NCBI RefSeq assembly: GCF_003667575.1
Contig: NZ_RCUY01000001.1
Location: 248,001-312,000, forward strand
Length of the DNA: 64,000 nt
Direction: 5' to 3'
Source: Mycetocola lacteus
GTDB taxonomy: Bacteria > Actinomycetota > Actinomycetes > Actinomycetales > Microbacteriaceae
In this document: positions 8,574 through 17,009 of the stretch, piece after piece
Numbering within the stretch: the stretch's first letter is position 1
How the letters are laid out: each line of letters starts with the position of its first letter
Position numbers and translations under genes: made by a program
Notes under the pieces: generated by a model
What the model saw: the letters and a program-made list of their open reading frames with translations, nothing else
Told to the model about the DNA's origin: nothing
Databases searched by the model: none

Positions 8574-10298
8574 CTATCCAAACGTAAACGAGTACGCATC
8601 GACTCCCGCTCCCACCGTGACTTTGAGCTCTCCGGTATCGGATTTCTTCGAGGAGAAGATCTCATAGGATCCCGGAGGCCCGGATACCGGAATGGTTTTT
8701 GTCCCGTTCTTATCGGTCACCGTGACCGTGCCCGATCCGCCCAGCACCATCCGGATCTGCTGCGCCGTATAGGCCAGCTTGATCGATCCCTCGGTACTGG
8801 AGATGCCCTGGCTGGTCAGGGTCCAGGACCCATCCAGCGCAAACGTGTCCTTGGCAAGCTTCTCGGGGAAGGCGAAGGTCGAGGTCCCGATCGAGTACGG
8901 TTCGGTTCCGCCGAAGTTCACCATCTTGGTGGGGCTCAGGTAGGTCTCCGGGGTGGTCGAACCGGCCTTCGGGGTGTCGTCGGCCGTCTCGGTCATCGCC
9001 GGGAGCTTCACGTCGGGAGTGGTCTGAGTCAGCAGTTCGCGGATCAGCTTCTCGGTGGTCGCATAGCCGCCCTCACCAAACTGAATCTGGCGTACGGTAC
9101 CCGATGCGTCGATCAGGTAGTGGGCCGGCCAGTAGCGGTTGCGGTACGCGGTCCAGGTGGAGAGCTGGTTGTCCAGGGCCACCGGGTAGGTGATCCCCTG
9201 CTCCTTGATCGCCGCCGCCACATTCTCCGGCACCTTCTCGAACGCATACTCCGGGGAGTGCACGCCGATCACCGTGAGTCCGGCATCCTGATACGCCTTA
9301 GCCCAGGCACTCACGTGCGGGACCGAACGCAGGCAGTTGATGCAGGAGTAGGCCCAGAAGTCCACCAGTACCACCTTGCCGCGCAGATCGCTCAGCGCAA
9401 TCGGCTTGTCATCGGCGGTGTTGAACCACTGATCGATCCCGCGCAGCGCCGGGGCCGGGCCACAGCTCTGCAGCACATCGGAACCGTTTGAGCACTTGGA
9501 CAGGTCCTTGTTTTCGTCGGTCACCAGACCGCCGAGGTCCAGGGACTTGACCTGCTCGGAGTTGTTGAATCCGTCCTGCAGCCCCGCGGTGTAGTCGGGG
9601 ATCAGGCGCTGCAGGGCCTGGGGCACGTTGAAGACCAGGCCGATGGCCAGCGCGATCATCAGCACACCGCCGGTGATCCGGATGGCCTTCTGCCGGGTGC
9701 GGAACGCCTTGACCCGCTCGGCCACGCGGCGGCCGGCCAGGGCGAAGAAGAGCAGCGGGATCGAGGTACCGACCGCAAAGGATACGGTCAGAACCACCGT
9801 TTCCCAGCCGATTTTCCCGGTCGATCCCGCCACGGTGATGGCGGCGAGGATCGGCCCGGCACACGGAACATAGACGGCACCGAGCGCGAGGCCCAGTCCG
9901 AATCCGCGGCGCTTGGGGCTGATCGCTCGCTGCGGGAAGCGGGCGAAGGGACGCTCCAGCAGGTGCTGCAGCGGTTCGAAAATGAGGCCCAGCCCGATCA
10001 GGACCAGGACGATCAGTGCGGCCCAGCGCAGCACGTCCTGCGGGAGGCCGAGCAGGTTCAGGATCAGCGAGCCCAGCAGGGTAAAGATGCTGAAGCTCAG
10101 GACCAGTCCGGCCACCACCTGGTAGGGACGCCAGCGTGAGGCTTCCTTAACCGGGGCCGCTTCGCCCTCGGTTCCGTCGGGGTTCCGGGCGCTCTGCGCG
10201 CCGCCGGAGAAAAAGATGACCGGCAGTACCGGCAGGATGCACGGGGAGATCCCGGTGATGAGACCTCCCACCACCCCGATCAAAGCCAATGTGAGCAT
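8574..10298 (-). CDS. dipZ: DipZ: CcdA-thioredoxin fusion
   Basis: Membrane protein carrying reducing equivalents across the membrane to extracytoplasmic thiols. Domains in order: a CcdA/DsbD-like domain (residues 1-250) with the redox Cys motifs [12 protein letters not shown] and VPCAGPI; a TlpA-like thioredoxin domain (about 285-430) with the active site [13 protein letters not shown]; and a C-terminal beta-rich region (about 455-574) like the carbohydrate-binding-module-like domain of mycobacterial DipZ. The start is ATG at 10298 (GGGTGGGTGAC upstream); an upstream GTG was rejected. A SigK-like promoter lies 49 bases upstream. Mycobacterial dipZ sits between mpt70 and mpt83; here a fasciclin gene is divergent. 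Likely partners are SigK-controlled secreted proteins needing thiol maintenance. Confidence 0.93.
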   Translation of the reverse strand: MLTLALIGVVGGLITGISPCILPVLPVIFFSGGAQSARNPDGTEGEAAPVKEASRWRPYQVVAGLVLSFSIFTLLGSLILNLLGLPQDVLRWAALIVLVLIGLGLIFEPLQHLLERPFARFPQRAISPKRRGFGLGLALGAVYVPCAGPILAAITVAGSTGKIGWETVVLTVSFAVGTSIPLLFFALAGRRVAERVKAFRTRQKAIRITGGVLMIALAIGLVFNVPQALQRLIPDYTAGLQDGFNNSEQVKSLDLGGLVTDENKDLSKCSNGSDVLQSCGPAPALRGIDQWFNTADDKPIALSDLRGKVVLVDFWAYSCINCLRSVPHVSAWAKAYQDAGLTVIGVHSPEYAFEKVPENVAAAIKEQGITYPVALDNQLSTWTAYRNRYWPAHYLIDASGTVRQIQFGEGGYATTEKLIRELLTQTTPDVKLPAMTETADDTPKAGSTTPETYLSPTKMVNFGGTEPYSIGTSTFAFPEKLAKDTFALDGSWTLTSQGISSTEGSIKLAYTAQQIRMVLGGSGTVTVTDKNGTKTIPVSGPPGSYEIFSSKKSDTGELKVTVGAGVDAYSFTFG

Positions 10299-10346
10299 GT
10301 CACCCACCCCTTCTGTGCCCCGGGGATGGGGCAGCGTCTGGCAGTG

Positions 10347-10373
10347 GTTCGGCACCAACCCTCAAACGGATTG
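10347..10373 (-). promoter_or_regulatory. putative SigK promoter of dipZ
   Basis: On the minus strand CAATCC is followed by exactly 15 bases and then CCGAAC. The same spacing and -10 hexamer occur in the divergent promoter at 10429-10455. The mycobacterial SigK consensus, as I recall it, is close to CCATCC and CCGAAT with a slightly longer spacer. Confidence 0.65.
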
Positions 10374-10428
10374 GATGTCCCAGTTTTCCGCGAGAATCCG
10401 GGTCTCAAAAAGTTTTTTGACTTTTTTC

Positions 10429-10455
10429 CCATCCGAATCTGGAGGGGCTCCGAAC
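10429..10455 (+). promoter_or_regulatory. putative SigK promoter of the fasciclin gene
   Basis: CCATCC at 10429-10434, 15 bases, then CCGAAC at 10450-10455. The predicted transcript would begin about 60 bases before the ATG at 10524. Confidence 0.65.
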
Positions 10456-10523
10456 CCCTGACATCTCCCGCCGCTGACAGCACCGGGAGCCCCTCGCACC
10501 ACATCAACCGTCAGGAGACGATC

Positions 10524-11183
10524 ATGAAGACCCGTAACGCGCTTTTCACCGCGACCACTCTCGCAGCCCTGTCCCTGTTCGCGCTCACCGGCTGTTCCGC
10601 AGCCTCCTCGCCCTCGGCGAGCCCGAGCGCTTCCAACTCGGCGTCGAGTGAGAAGCCCTCCGCAACCACCAGCCCCGATGCCGCACTGACCAAGAACCTC
10701 GTGGGCCCCGGCTGCGCCGCCTACGCCAAGGCCGTCCCGGACGGTGCCGGTTCGATCGTGGGTATGGCTCAGGACCCGGTGGCCGTCGCCGCCTCGAACA
10801 ACCCGCTGCTGAAGACCCTCGTGGCCGCCGTCTCGGGCAAGCTGAACCCCAACGTGAACCTGGTGGACACCCTGAACGGTTCCGAGTTCACCGTCTTCGC
10901 TCCGGTGGATGACGCGTTTGCCAAGATCGATCCGGCAACCATCGACACCCTGAAGACCAACTCCGATCTGCTGACCAAGATCCTCACCTACCACGTGGTT
11001 CCCGGCCAGATCCTCCCGGACCAGATCGCCGGCACCCACAAGACCGTTGAGGGTCAGGACCTGACCGTGACCGGTTCGGGTAACGACCTCAAGGTCGGCG
11101 ACGCCTCGGTCATCTGCGGTGGCGTCAAGACCGCCAACGCCACCGTGTACCTGGTGGACTCGGTGCTGATGCCCCCGATGTAA
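10524..11183 (+). CDS. fasciclin-domain lipoprotein (MPT83/MPT70-like)
   Basis: Secreted lipoprotein with one fasciclin (FAS1) adhesion domain. The signal peptide ends in the lipobox LTGC (Cys near residue 24), followed by a Ser/Ala/Pro spacer of about 25 residues. The FAS1 domain then shows the family motifs [14 protein letters not shown] (H1-like) and [12 protein letters not shown] (H2-like), and ends AQ-free with [12 protein letters not shown]. Length is 219 residues, like MPT83. AGGAGA lies five bases before the start; a longer upstream frame has no start signals. Divergent from dipZ with a shared SigK-like promoter region. Role inferred: cell-surface antigen or adhesin under SigK. Confidence 0.93.
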   Translation: MKTRNALFTATTLAALSLFALTGCSAASSPSASPSASNSASSEKPSATTSPDAALTKNLVGPGCAAYAKAVPDGAGSIVGMAQDPVAVAASNNPLLKTLVAAVSGKLNPNVNLVDTLNGSEFTVFAPVDDAFAKIDPATIDTLKTNSDLLTKILTYHVVPGQILPDQIAGTHKTVEGQDLTVTGSGNDLKVGDASVICGGVKTANATVYLVDSVLMPPM

Positions 11184-11191
11184 TACCCCAC

Positions 11192-11235
11192 AACCACAAA
11201 AGCCCGGTGATGAAGATCACCGGGCTTTTGTGGTT
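11192..11235. terminator. bidirectional terminator
   Basis: Near-perfect 20-bp stem with a GAAG loop. The arms begin AACCACAAAAGCCC and end GGGCTTTTGTGGTT, giving U-rich ends for both converging transcripts (fasciclin gene and the gene at 11240). Confidence 0.93.
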
Positions 11236-11239
11236 ATTA

Positions 11240-11542
11240 CTAGTTCTTGGGTTCTTCCGGAGCGTCCGGGATGCTGCGGATCGCGCCAGCCCGCTTGGCT
11301 TCCTCGGCCGCATCCAGCTCGGCCTTCTCGGCCTCCAGACGCTCGACGATCTCGGCGCGGTAGTTGACCCGACGGACCCGACGAACCATGTCGAAGATCA
11401 GCAGGAACGCGACCAGGATGATGAGAATCACCACAACAAATCCGCCCACACCCGGGGTTACCAGGTTCTCGTCGGGGGTCGTGGGGCTGGGAACCGGCGA
11501 GGGGGTGGTCGCCAGGTTCACGATGATCGATGTCAGGCTCAT
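11240..11542 (-). CDS. small single-TM protein downstream of mca
   Basis: 100-residue protein of unknown function. A Pro/Thr/Ser-rich extracytoplasmic start is followed by one TM helix (GFVVVILIILVAFLLIF near residues 34-50), a basic stretch (RRVRRVNYR) and an acidic, Ala-rich coiled tail. It overlaps the mca stop by four bases (ATGA), so the two are translationally coupled. Rv1083, next to mca in M. tuberculosis, is a similar small membrane protein, so it may be the positional equivalent. Role unknown. Confidence 0.8.
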   Translation of the reverse strand: MSLTSIIVNLATTPSPVPSPTTPDENLVTPGVGGFVVVILIILVAFLLIFDMVRRVRRVNYRAEIVERLEAEKAELDAAEEAKRAGAIRSIPDAPEEPKN

Positions 11543-12405
11543 GAGAGGTCCTCAATTCCGGCGAACAGGTCGCTTTCGGGGATGGTGGTGGGGACGACGC
11601 TGCGAGCAAGCTCGAAGTCCTCGTACGGCCACGCGCGACGCTGTAAATCATTATCCCAGAAGAAAAAGCCCGAGTCCGGCGGGACCTGGCAGGCGTGGGC
11701 GCGCAGGGCGGCATCGCGACGCTCGAAGAAGTCGCCCACCTCGACGTGGGTCGTGGCGCGATCGGGACGGTCGCTGATCCAGGCCATCCGCTCCTCCAGG
11801 GCCGCAAGCTCGTCGGGGTCCGGGGATCCCGCGCGCAGCTCGGCCAGGTTGGCGCGCACCCGGGCGGGGTTGAAGATCTGATCGTAGTAGAGCTTGGAGA
11901 TCTGCCAGGCCGGGCCCGCTTCGGGATAGCGGGTGGGGTCGGCGGCGGCCTCGAAGGCGTACTCGGCGATCTGGTTGGTGCGGATGTGGTCCGGGTGCGG
12001 ATACCCACCGTTTTCGTCATAGGTCGTGATCACGTGCGGACGATACTCGCGGATCAGGCGTACCAGCGGCTCGGCCGAGATCTCCAGCGGGATGGAGGCA
12101 AAGCTGCCCGGAGGCACCGTGCCGTCCTCGCTCGGCATCCCCGAGTCGTAGTAGCCCAGCCAGCGGTGCTGGATATCCAGGATCGAGGCGGCCTCGGCCA
12201 TCTCCAGGCGGCGCAGACCCGGAAGATCGCGCTCCCCCAGCGCCTTGCGCTCGATGTACGGGTTCTGGATATCTCCGCGTTCGCCCCCGGTGCAGGAGAC
12301 CACCATGACCTCGTACCCGCGATGGCGGTAGGAGGCGAGGGTTGCCGATCCCTTGCTGGACTCGTCGTCGGGGTGGGCGTGTACCGCCAGAAGTCGTGGT
12401 GCCAC
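11539..12405 (-). CDS. mca: mycothiol S-conjugate amidase
   Basis: Zinc-dependent LmbE/PIG-L deacetylase-fold enzyme that cleaves mycothiol S-conjugates to export toxic adducts as mercapturates. The zinc motif is HAHPDDES near residues 8-15, and the distal site is in NGGYPHPDHIRT near residues 139-150. The start is GTG at 12405 with GGAGGAGAG upstream, giving 288 residues, equal to M. tuberculosis Mca; the 17 extra codons upstream were rejected. Mca and the paralogue MshB are similar, but the length, the C-terminal region and the greA/DUF4307 neighbourhood favour Mca. It marks the host as a mycothiol producer. Confidence 0.93.
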   Translation of the reverse strand: MAPRLLAVHAHPDDESSKGSATLASYRHRGYEVMVVSCTGGERGDIQNPYIERKALGERDLPGLRRLEMAEAASILDIQHRWLGYYDSGMPSEDGTVPPGSFASIPLEISAEPLVRLIREYRPHVITTYDENGGYPHPDHIRTNQIAEYAFEAAADPTRYPEAGPAWQISKLYYDQIFNPARVRANLAELRAGSPDPDELAALEERMAWISDRPDRATTHVEVGDFFERRDAALRAHACQVPPDSGFFFWDNDLQRRAWPYEDFELARSVVPTTIPESDLFAGIEDLS

Positions 12406-12520
12406 GGGTTGTTCTCTCCTCCGCTGAAATGGCCGGTTCGTCGGTCGGTGGATCACACACGGGTCCGGAAGCGACTAGCCTAGAATCAAGTGTACTAATG
12501 CTTTGAACGGGTGTGAGTTG

Positions 12521-12958
12521 ATGAGTCTTCCCAGTGGCCAGGCCACCAGTGCTCCGGAGAGTGCTCTGGATCAGCGCTATGGACGTACCAAGCGCACCGG
12601 AAAGCGTGACCGCCGCATCCTGGTGATCGCCGCCGCCGCGTTTGCCGTGGTGCTCGGTGCCTGGGTGGTGTGGGGTGCGCTGGACGGCCCGAGCGCCTCA
12701 CTGGAGTCCCGCGATACCGCACACATCGTGATCGACGAACACAACGTTCAGATCACCTTCCAGGTCACCGCCCCCGAGAACACCCGGGTCGAGTGTGCAC
12801 TCCAGGCCCTGGATCCGCAGTTCACCGTGGTGGGCTGGAAGATCATCGAACTGGACCCGGCAACCGTGCCGGTTCGCCAGTTCACCCAGCACCTGAAGAC
12901 GACCCAGCTGGCCACCACCGGCATCGTCAAGAACTGCTGGATTCCCGAAGCGTCATAA
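12521..12958 (+). CDS. DUF4307 single-TM protein
   Basis: 145-residue membrane-anchored protein of unknown function. A polar cytoplasmic N-terminus with RYGRTKRTGKRDRR precedes one TM helix (near residues 34-52); a beta-rich external domain follows with two Cys (VECALQAL, VKNCWIP). ATG at 12521 is preferred to a TTG at 12503. A TAGAAT hexamer at 12481-12486 could be its -10 element. Its place between mca (divergent) and greA is conserved in Actinobacteria (Rv1081c in M. tuberculosis). Confidence 0.82.
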   Translation: MSLPSGQATSAPESALDQRYGRTKRTGKRDRRILVIAAAAFAVVLGAWVVWGALDGPSASLESRDTAHIVIDEHNVQITFQVTAPENTRVECALQALDPQFTVVGWKIIELDPATVPVRQFTQHLKTTQLATTGIVKNCWIPEAS

Positions 12959-12982
12959 TCGCCGCGTGTTCGCGCACACGGC

Positions 12983-13011
12983 TTGCGTTTAGTCTGGGGC
13001 TCCCCTAGGCT
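12983..13011 (+). promoter_or_regulatory. putative greA promoter
   Basis: TTGCGT, 17 bases, TAGGCT. This would give a leader of about 75 bases containing the hairpin at 13046-13070. Confidence 0.4.
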
Positions 13012-13045
13012 CAATCAAAACCCGCCATATCGCGGGTTGGTTCTT

Positions 13046-13070
13046 GGCGCCTCGACACTGTCGGGGCGCC
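13046..13070 (+). promoter_or_regulatory. terminator-like hairpin in the greA leader
   Basis: GGCGCC pairs with GGCGCC around an inner CGA/TCG stem; CCTTTAT follows. It ends 24 bases before the greA start codon. It either terminates DUF4307 read-through or attenuates greA. Confidence 0.5.
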
Positions 13071-13094
13071 CCTTTATGTATTGAGGAGTTCACG

Positions 13095-13586
13095 ATGGCT
13101 GACGACACTCAGGTCTCGTTCCTGACCCAGGAAACCTTCGATCGGCTCGCCGCTGAGTTGGAAGCACTCTCCACCACCGGTCGTGAGGAAATTGCCAAGC
13201 GTATCGAGGCCGCCCGCGAAGAGGGCGACCTCAAGGAAAATGGCGGCTACCACGCCGCCAAGGACGAGCAGGGCAAGCAGGAGGCGCGCATTCGCACGCT
13301 GACCGCGATGCTGCGCGACGCCGTCGTGGGCGAAGCCCCGCAGTCCAACGGCGTGGTTGAGCCCGGCACCGTCATCTCGGCAATCATCGCCGGGGACGAG
13401 GAGCGCTTCCTGCTGGGAAGCCGCGAGATCGCCGCAAACTCGGAGCTCGACGTCTACAGCGAGTCCAGCCCGCTGGGTGCCGCGATCATCGGTCTAAAGA
13501 TCGGTGAGAAGACCACGTATCAGGCGCCGAACGGCCGCGACATCTCGGTGGAAATCACCGGCGTAGACACCTACACCGGCGAATAA
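13095..13586 (+). CDS. greA: transcription elongation factor GreA
   Basis: Stimulates RNA polymerase to cleave backtracked transcripts. The 163-residue protein has the N-terminal coiled coil with the acidic tip motif AREEGDLKENGGYHAAKDEQ near residues 38-57 and the C-terminal FKBP-like domain (SSPLGAAIIGLKIGEK). The start is ATG at 13095 with GAGGAG upstream. The product is intact and typical of the actinobacterial form. Confidence 0.97.
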   Translation: MADDTQVSFLTQETFDRLAAELEALSTTGREEIAKRIEAAREEGDLKENGGYHAAKDEQGKQEARIRTLTAMLRDAVVGEAPQSNGVVEPGTVISAIIAGDEERFLLGSREIAANSELDVYSESSPLGAAIIGLKIGEKTTYQAPNGRDISVEITGVDTYTGE

Positions 13587-13625
13587 GATCACCGGGCCGC
13601 CGCGCCCCACGGCCGGTCGCCACGA

Positions 13626-13666
13626 GCAAAAGGCGGACATCCAGATCCTGGATGTCCGCCTTTTGC
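13626..13666. terminator. bidirectional terminator between greA and ilvA
   Basis: 19-bp stem beginning GCAAAAGGCGGACATCC with an ATC loop; U-rich on both sides. Confidence 0.93.
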
Positions 13667-13679
13667 GTGCGTATGGTTC

Positions 13680-14927
13680 CTAGCGGCGCGCCTCGGCGTC
13701 GCCGATCCGCGGCTCATAGCCGGCCTCCCGCAGGGTGTCAAGCACCAGGTCACGGTGCTCGGAGCCACGGGTTTCGACGCTGATCTTGAGCTCAACCTGA
13801 CCGATCTGCAGACCGCTACCGTGACGAGTGTGCAGCACCTCGATCACGTTGGCATTGGCATGGGCGATCAGCTCGGAGATCCGTGCCAGCTGACCGGGAC
13901 GATCCGGCAGCGGGATGCTCAGCGTCAGGTAGCGGTCCGACGCCACCAGGCCGTGGCTGACCACGGTCTGCATCAGCATCGGGTCGATGTTTCCGCCGGA
14001 GAGGATCACCACTGTCGGACCGGTGGCGTGCACGTGCCCAGCGAGGATCGCCGCCACCCCCACGGCACCCGCGGGCTCCACCACGAGCTTGGCGCGCTCC
14101 AGAAGGACAACCAGGGCACGGGCGATGTCGTCCTCGGTGACCGTCACCACCTCGTCCACGAGTTCCTTGATGATCTCGAAGTTCAGCGCGCCCGGACGCG
14201 CGACGGCGATTCCGTCGGCGATGGTCGGGCTGGTCTTGATCGTGGTGACCTCGCCCGCCTCCAGCGACACCGGATACGGTGCCGAATTGGCAGCCTGCAC
14301 GCCGATCACCCGAATCTCGCGTCCCTCGGCGGCCGCGCGGTGCTTGGCCGCGGCGGCGACACCGGAGATGAGGCCGCCCCCACCGATCGGCACGATGATG
14401 GTCTCGGCCTCGGGCACCTGGTCGAAGATTTCCAGGCCCAGGGTGCCCTGGCCGGCGATCACGTCGGCGTGGTCAAAGGGCGGGATGAAGATCGCACCGG
14501 TCTGCTCGGCATATTCGGCGGCGGCGCGCAGCAGTTCCTCGACGCTGTGGCCGTCCAGGCGCACCTGGGCACCGTAGTTGCGGGTGGCCTGGAGCTTGGG
14601 CAGCGGCACACCCTTGGGCATGAAGATCGTGGCCCCGATGCCGAGCTCGCGGGCGGCGAGGGCGACCCCCTGTGCGTGATTTCCGGCGGAGGCGGCGACC
14701 ACACCGCGGGCACGCTCCTCCTCGGTCAGCGCCGAGATGCGGTTGTAGGCACCACGAATCTTGTACGATCCGGTGCGCTGCAGGTTTTCGCACTTCATGT
14801 GGACGGGAAACCCGAGGAGCTCGGCCAGGAAGCGCGAGGACTCCATCGGGGTGACCTCGGCGACGCGGCTGACAACCTCGCGGGCTGCCTCGAGTTCGGC
14901 CGGAGTGGGTCCGGGGATGGTGCTCAT
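13680..14927 (-). CDS. ilvA: threonine ammonia-lyase with ACT domain
   Basis: PLP enzyme converting threonine to 2-oxobutyrate, the first step of isoleucine synthesis. The PLP lysine is in TGSYKIRGAYNR near residues 52-63; the phosphate-binding glycine loop is VPIGGGGLISG near residues 180-190. A C-terminal ACT regulatory domain (SIPLPDRPGQLARI onward) suggests allosteric control. The 415-residue start at ATG 14927 has GGGAGAA upstream. The short, single-ACT form resembles TdcB-like or actinobacterial IlvA rather than the two-ACT E. coli enzyme, so a catabolic role is also possible. Confidence 0.93.
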   Translation of the reverse strand: MSTIPGPTPAELEAAREVVSRVAEVTPMESSRFLAELLGFPVHMKCENLQRTGSYKIRGAYNRISALTEEERARGVVAASAGNHAQGVALAARELGIGATIFMPKGVPLPKLQATRNYGAQVRLDGHSVEELLRAAAEYAEQTGAIFIPPFDHADVIAGQGTLGLEIFDQVPEAETIIVPIGGGGLISGVAAAAKHRAAAEGREIRVIGVQAANSAPYPVSLEAGEVTTIKTSPTIADGIAVARPGALNFEIIKELVDEVVTVTEDDIARALVVLLERAKLVVEPAGAVGVAAILAGHVHATGPTVVILSGGNIDPMLMQTVVSHGLVASDRYLTLSIPLPDRPGQLARISELIAHANANVIEVLHTRHGSGLQIGQVELKISVETRGSEHRDLVLDTLREAGYEPRIGDAEARR

Positions 14928-14978
14928 AACGTATTTCTCCCGGTGCGTAGACGCACCTAACTTCGTCAACAGGTTGGG

Positions 14979-16301
14979 TTAGCGTTCGCTGGGCTCATCC
15001 GAGCCCGGGGTCTTTTCCGTGGATGTATCGGCGGTTGCGGATCCATCGCTCGGGACGGTCGCGGCATCGTCTTCACCCTGCTCGCGATTCTCCGACTCGG
15101 AATTGGCCCCGTCGGTAATGGCGGGGTCATCGCCGTCGTCACCGCCGTCGGAGCGGTCCCCGGCGGGTGGTGTACGCCAGCGTCCCCCGGCGATATAGCG
15201 CGTCATCTCGTTGACCACTGCCGCCAGCGGAACGGCGAAGAGCGCACCGGGGATCCCGGCCACCAGCGCACCGGCGGTCACCACGAGGACCACGGCAAGC
15301 GGGTGCAGCTTGACGGCGTTACCCATCAGAATGGGCTGGAACACGTGTCCCTCAAGCTGCTGGATTCCCACAATGATGATGAGCATGCCCAGCGCCTGCC
15401 AGGGGCCGTTGTAAACCAGGGCGAGGAACACCGCGATGGTTCCGGTGAGAATCGCACCCACAAACGGGATGAACGCGCCGAGGAAAACCAGCACACCGAT
15501 CGGGATTGCCATCGGCACCCCGAGGATGGCCGCACCGGCCGCGATTCCCACCGCGTCCATCGCCGCCACGAGCATCTGCGTCCGCGAGTAGTTGGCGAGT
15601 GCACGCCAGCCGTCCCGGCCGGCACCGTCGATGGCCGCGCGGGCGTTACGCGGCATCAGGCGGACTACCCAGCGCCAGATGCCGGGTCCGTCCAGGAGAA
15701 AGAAGAGGAGGGAGAAGATCGTCAGCAGGGCGCCGGCGGCCACATGGCCCACGGTGGATCCGACCGAGAGAGCCCCGGTCCAGATCGCCTTATTGTTCTC
15801 CTTGATGATGTTCCAAAGCTGGCCCAGATACTCGTTGATCTGGGTGTCATCAAGGTGGAGCGGGGAGACCTTGAGCCACTCGCGTAGCGACTGGTAGCCC
15901 TCAACCGCACGGTCCTTGACCTCGCCCGACTGCGCCGAGATCTGCGTGATCGCCAGGTAGAACAGGCCCACCACCACGGCTATCGTGACCAGCAGGGTGA
16001 TGATCGTGGCCAGCACACGGGGCACATGCCATCGGCGCAGCAGATTCTGCAGCGGCATCACCAGCGAGGCGATCAGGATTGCGATCAGGATCGGAATCAC
16101 GATCAGGCGCAGCTCAACAATGGCCAACACAGCCACCACGATGATCGCCACCAGGGCGAGTAGACGCCAGGACCAGGCACCGGCGATCCGAATCCCGCGA
16201 GGCAGCGATTCGGTCACACTCTCGCTCGGCGCGGGAGCGCTCGCGCGCGATACGCCATCCGGCTTTACCGCCGGCTTGCGGTTTTCTCCAAGGTTTGACA
16301 C
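14979..16301 (-). CDS. AI-2E family transporter
   Basis: Polytopic membrane protein of the AI-2E/PerM family (Pfam name AI-2E_transport); substrates are usually unknown, and some members are Na+/H+ antiporters. About 440 residues: a polar N-terminal tail, two early TM helices (near residues 45-85), a long amphipathic middle, then the clustered helices with ILTGTIAVFLALVYNGP and GNAVKLHPLAVVLVV, which are typical of the family. The C-terminal 70 residues are acidic and disordered. GTG at 16301 has no ribosome-binding site but TAGACT six bases upstream. Confidence 0.88.
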   Translation of the reverse strand: MSNLGENRKPAVKPDGVSRASAPAPSESVTESLPRGIRIAGAWSWRLLALVAIIVVAVLAIVELRLIVIPILIAILIASLVMPLQNLLRRWHVPRVLATIITLLVTIAVVVGLFYLAITQISAQSGEVKDRAVEGYQSLREWLKVSPLHLDDTQINEYLGQLWNIIKENNKAIWTGALSVGSTVGHVAAGALLTIFSLLFFLLDGPGIWRWVVRLMPRNARAAIDGAGRDGWRALANYSRTQMLVAAMDAVGIAAGAAILGVPMAIPIGVLVFLGAFIPFVGAILTGTIAVFLALVYNGPWQALGMLIIIVGIQQLEGHVFQPILMGNAVKLHPLAVVLVVTAGALVAGIPGALFAVPLAAVVNEMTRYIAGGRWRTPPAGDRSDGGDDGDDPAITDGANSESENREQGEDDAATVPSDGSATADTSTEKTPGSDEPSER

Positions 16302-16307
16302 AGGATC

Positions 16308-16313
16308 AGTCTA
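16308..16313 (-). promoter_or_regulatory. putative -10 element, leaderless AI-2E gene
   Basis: TAGACT on the minus strand, six bases before the GTG at 16301. Confidence 0.45.
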
Positions 16314-16354
16314 AGACCGTACATATGCTGATCCCAGCACCTATCCCCCGGAAT

Positions 16355-16374
16355 CGTGGAATTCATATTCCACG
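16355..16374. repeat. inverted repeat
   Basis: Eight-base arms CGTGGAAT and ATTCCACG around TCAT, in the intergenic gap between the PHL gene at 16439 and the AI-2E gene. It has no U tract and may be an operator upstream of the AI-2E promoter. Confidence 0.4.
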
Positions 16375-16438
16375 CTCAGACTCGCCGCGTTTTTCCGCGG
16401 TTTCGCCGAGGGCGGAGCGGACCTGCTCAGCGGCAAAC

Positions 16439-16948
16439 CTAGTGTGTATCGGGAGCCGACTCCTGCTGCACAGCATCCCATCCCTGACCGGCTAGCGGCT
16501 CGACACCCAGCTCAACTCGGCGCTGGTTGATGAGCGTTCGCCCCTGAGCCACAATGTGTGCAGAGTGGCGGGCAAAATGCACGTTTGTCACGAAGGAACG
16601 AGTGCGGCCACCGCCCGTGACTGTTACGGTCGGAACCAGTCCATTCCACAGCACATCATTTCTGAACGCGGAGTATGTGTGCACGGTCCCGAATCGTTCC
16701 AGGGTCTCCAGCGGAAACACACTGACCCGAGTGAGACCAATCATGACCACGCTTCGCCGTGTGACATATACGCCAATCAGGGCGGCCGAGATGAGACCCA
16801 TGCAGCACAGAACGAGAGCGATGATCCAGGTCACGTGCTGCGTAACTGGGTTCGAGGCGGGAGCGAACGCGGGGAACACCAGAACGACAACGCTCCACCC
16901 GAGCATCGCCAGTCGCCCCGATAGGCCGGCGTATTTGATTCGAGTCAC
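16439..16948 (-). CDS. PHL paralogue 1: two-TM PH-like membrane protein
   Basis: Unknown function. Two N-terminal TM helices (about residues 13-32 and 42-66) are followed by a cytosolic beta-rich segment beginning GVYVTRRSVVMIG and LTRVSVFPLETLERF, which resembles bacterial PH-like domains. The start is set at GTG 16948 because CATACT lies six bases upstream and because the resulting N-terminus (MTRIKYAGLSGRL) aligns with that of the paralogue at 31684 (MKRVRHSAGFSRV); an ATG at 16966 is possible. This is the most downstream of eight PHL genes, separated from the others by SnoaL and helical-family genes. PH-like assignment is by pattern only. Confidence 0.65.
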   Translation of the reverse strand: MTRIKYAGLSGRLAMLGWSVVVLVFPAFAPASNPVTQHVTWIIALVLCCMGLISAALIGVYVTRRSVVMIGLTRVSVFPLETLERFGTVHTYSAFRNDVLWNGLVPTVTVTGGGRTRSFVTNVHFARHSAHIVAQGRTLINQRRVELGVEPLAGQGWDAVQQESAPDTH

Positions 16949-17009
16949 GCGAACAGTATGCCGCATGAGTGGACCGCCATGTCTCTGCGACGACCCACGC
17001 GCCGTGCGG

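Noticed and set aside
8405-8665. 87-codon N-terminal extension of SigK
   Set aside because: Composition unlike sigma factors, crosses a hairpin, and the ATG at 8404 has a good ribosome-binding site.
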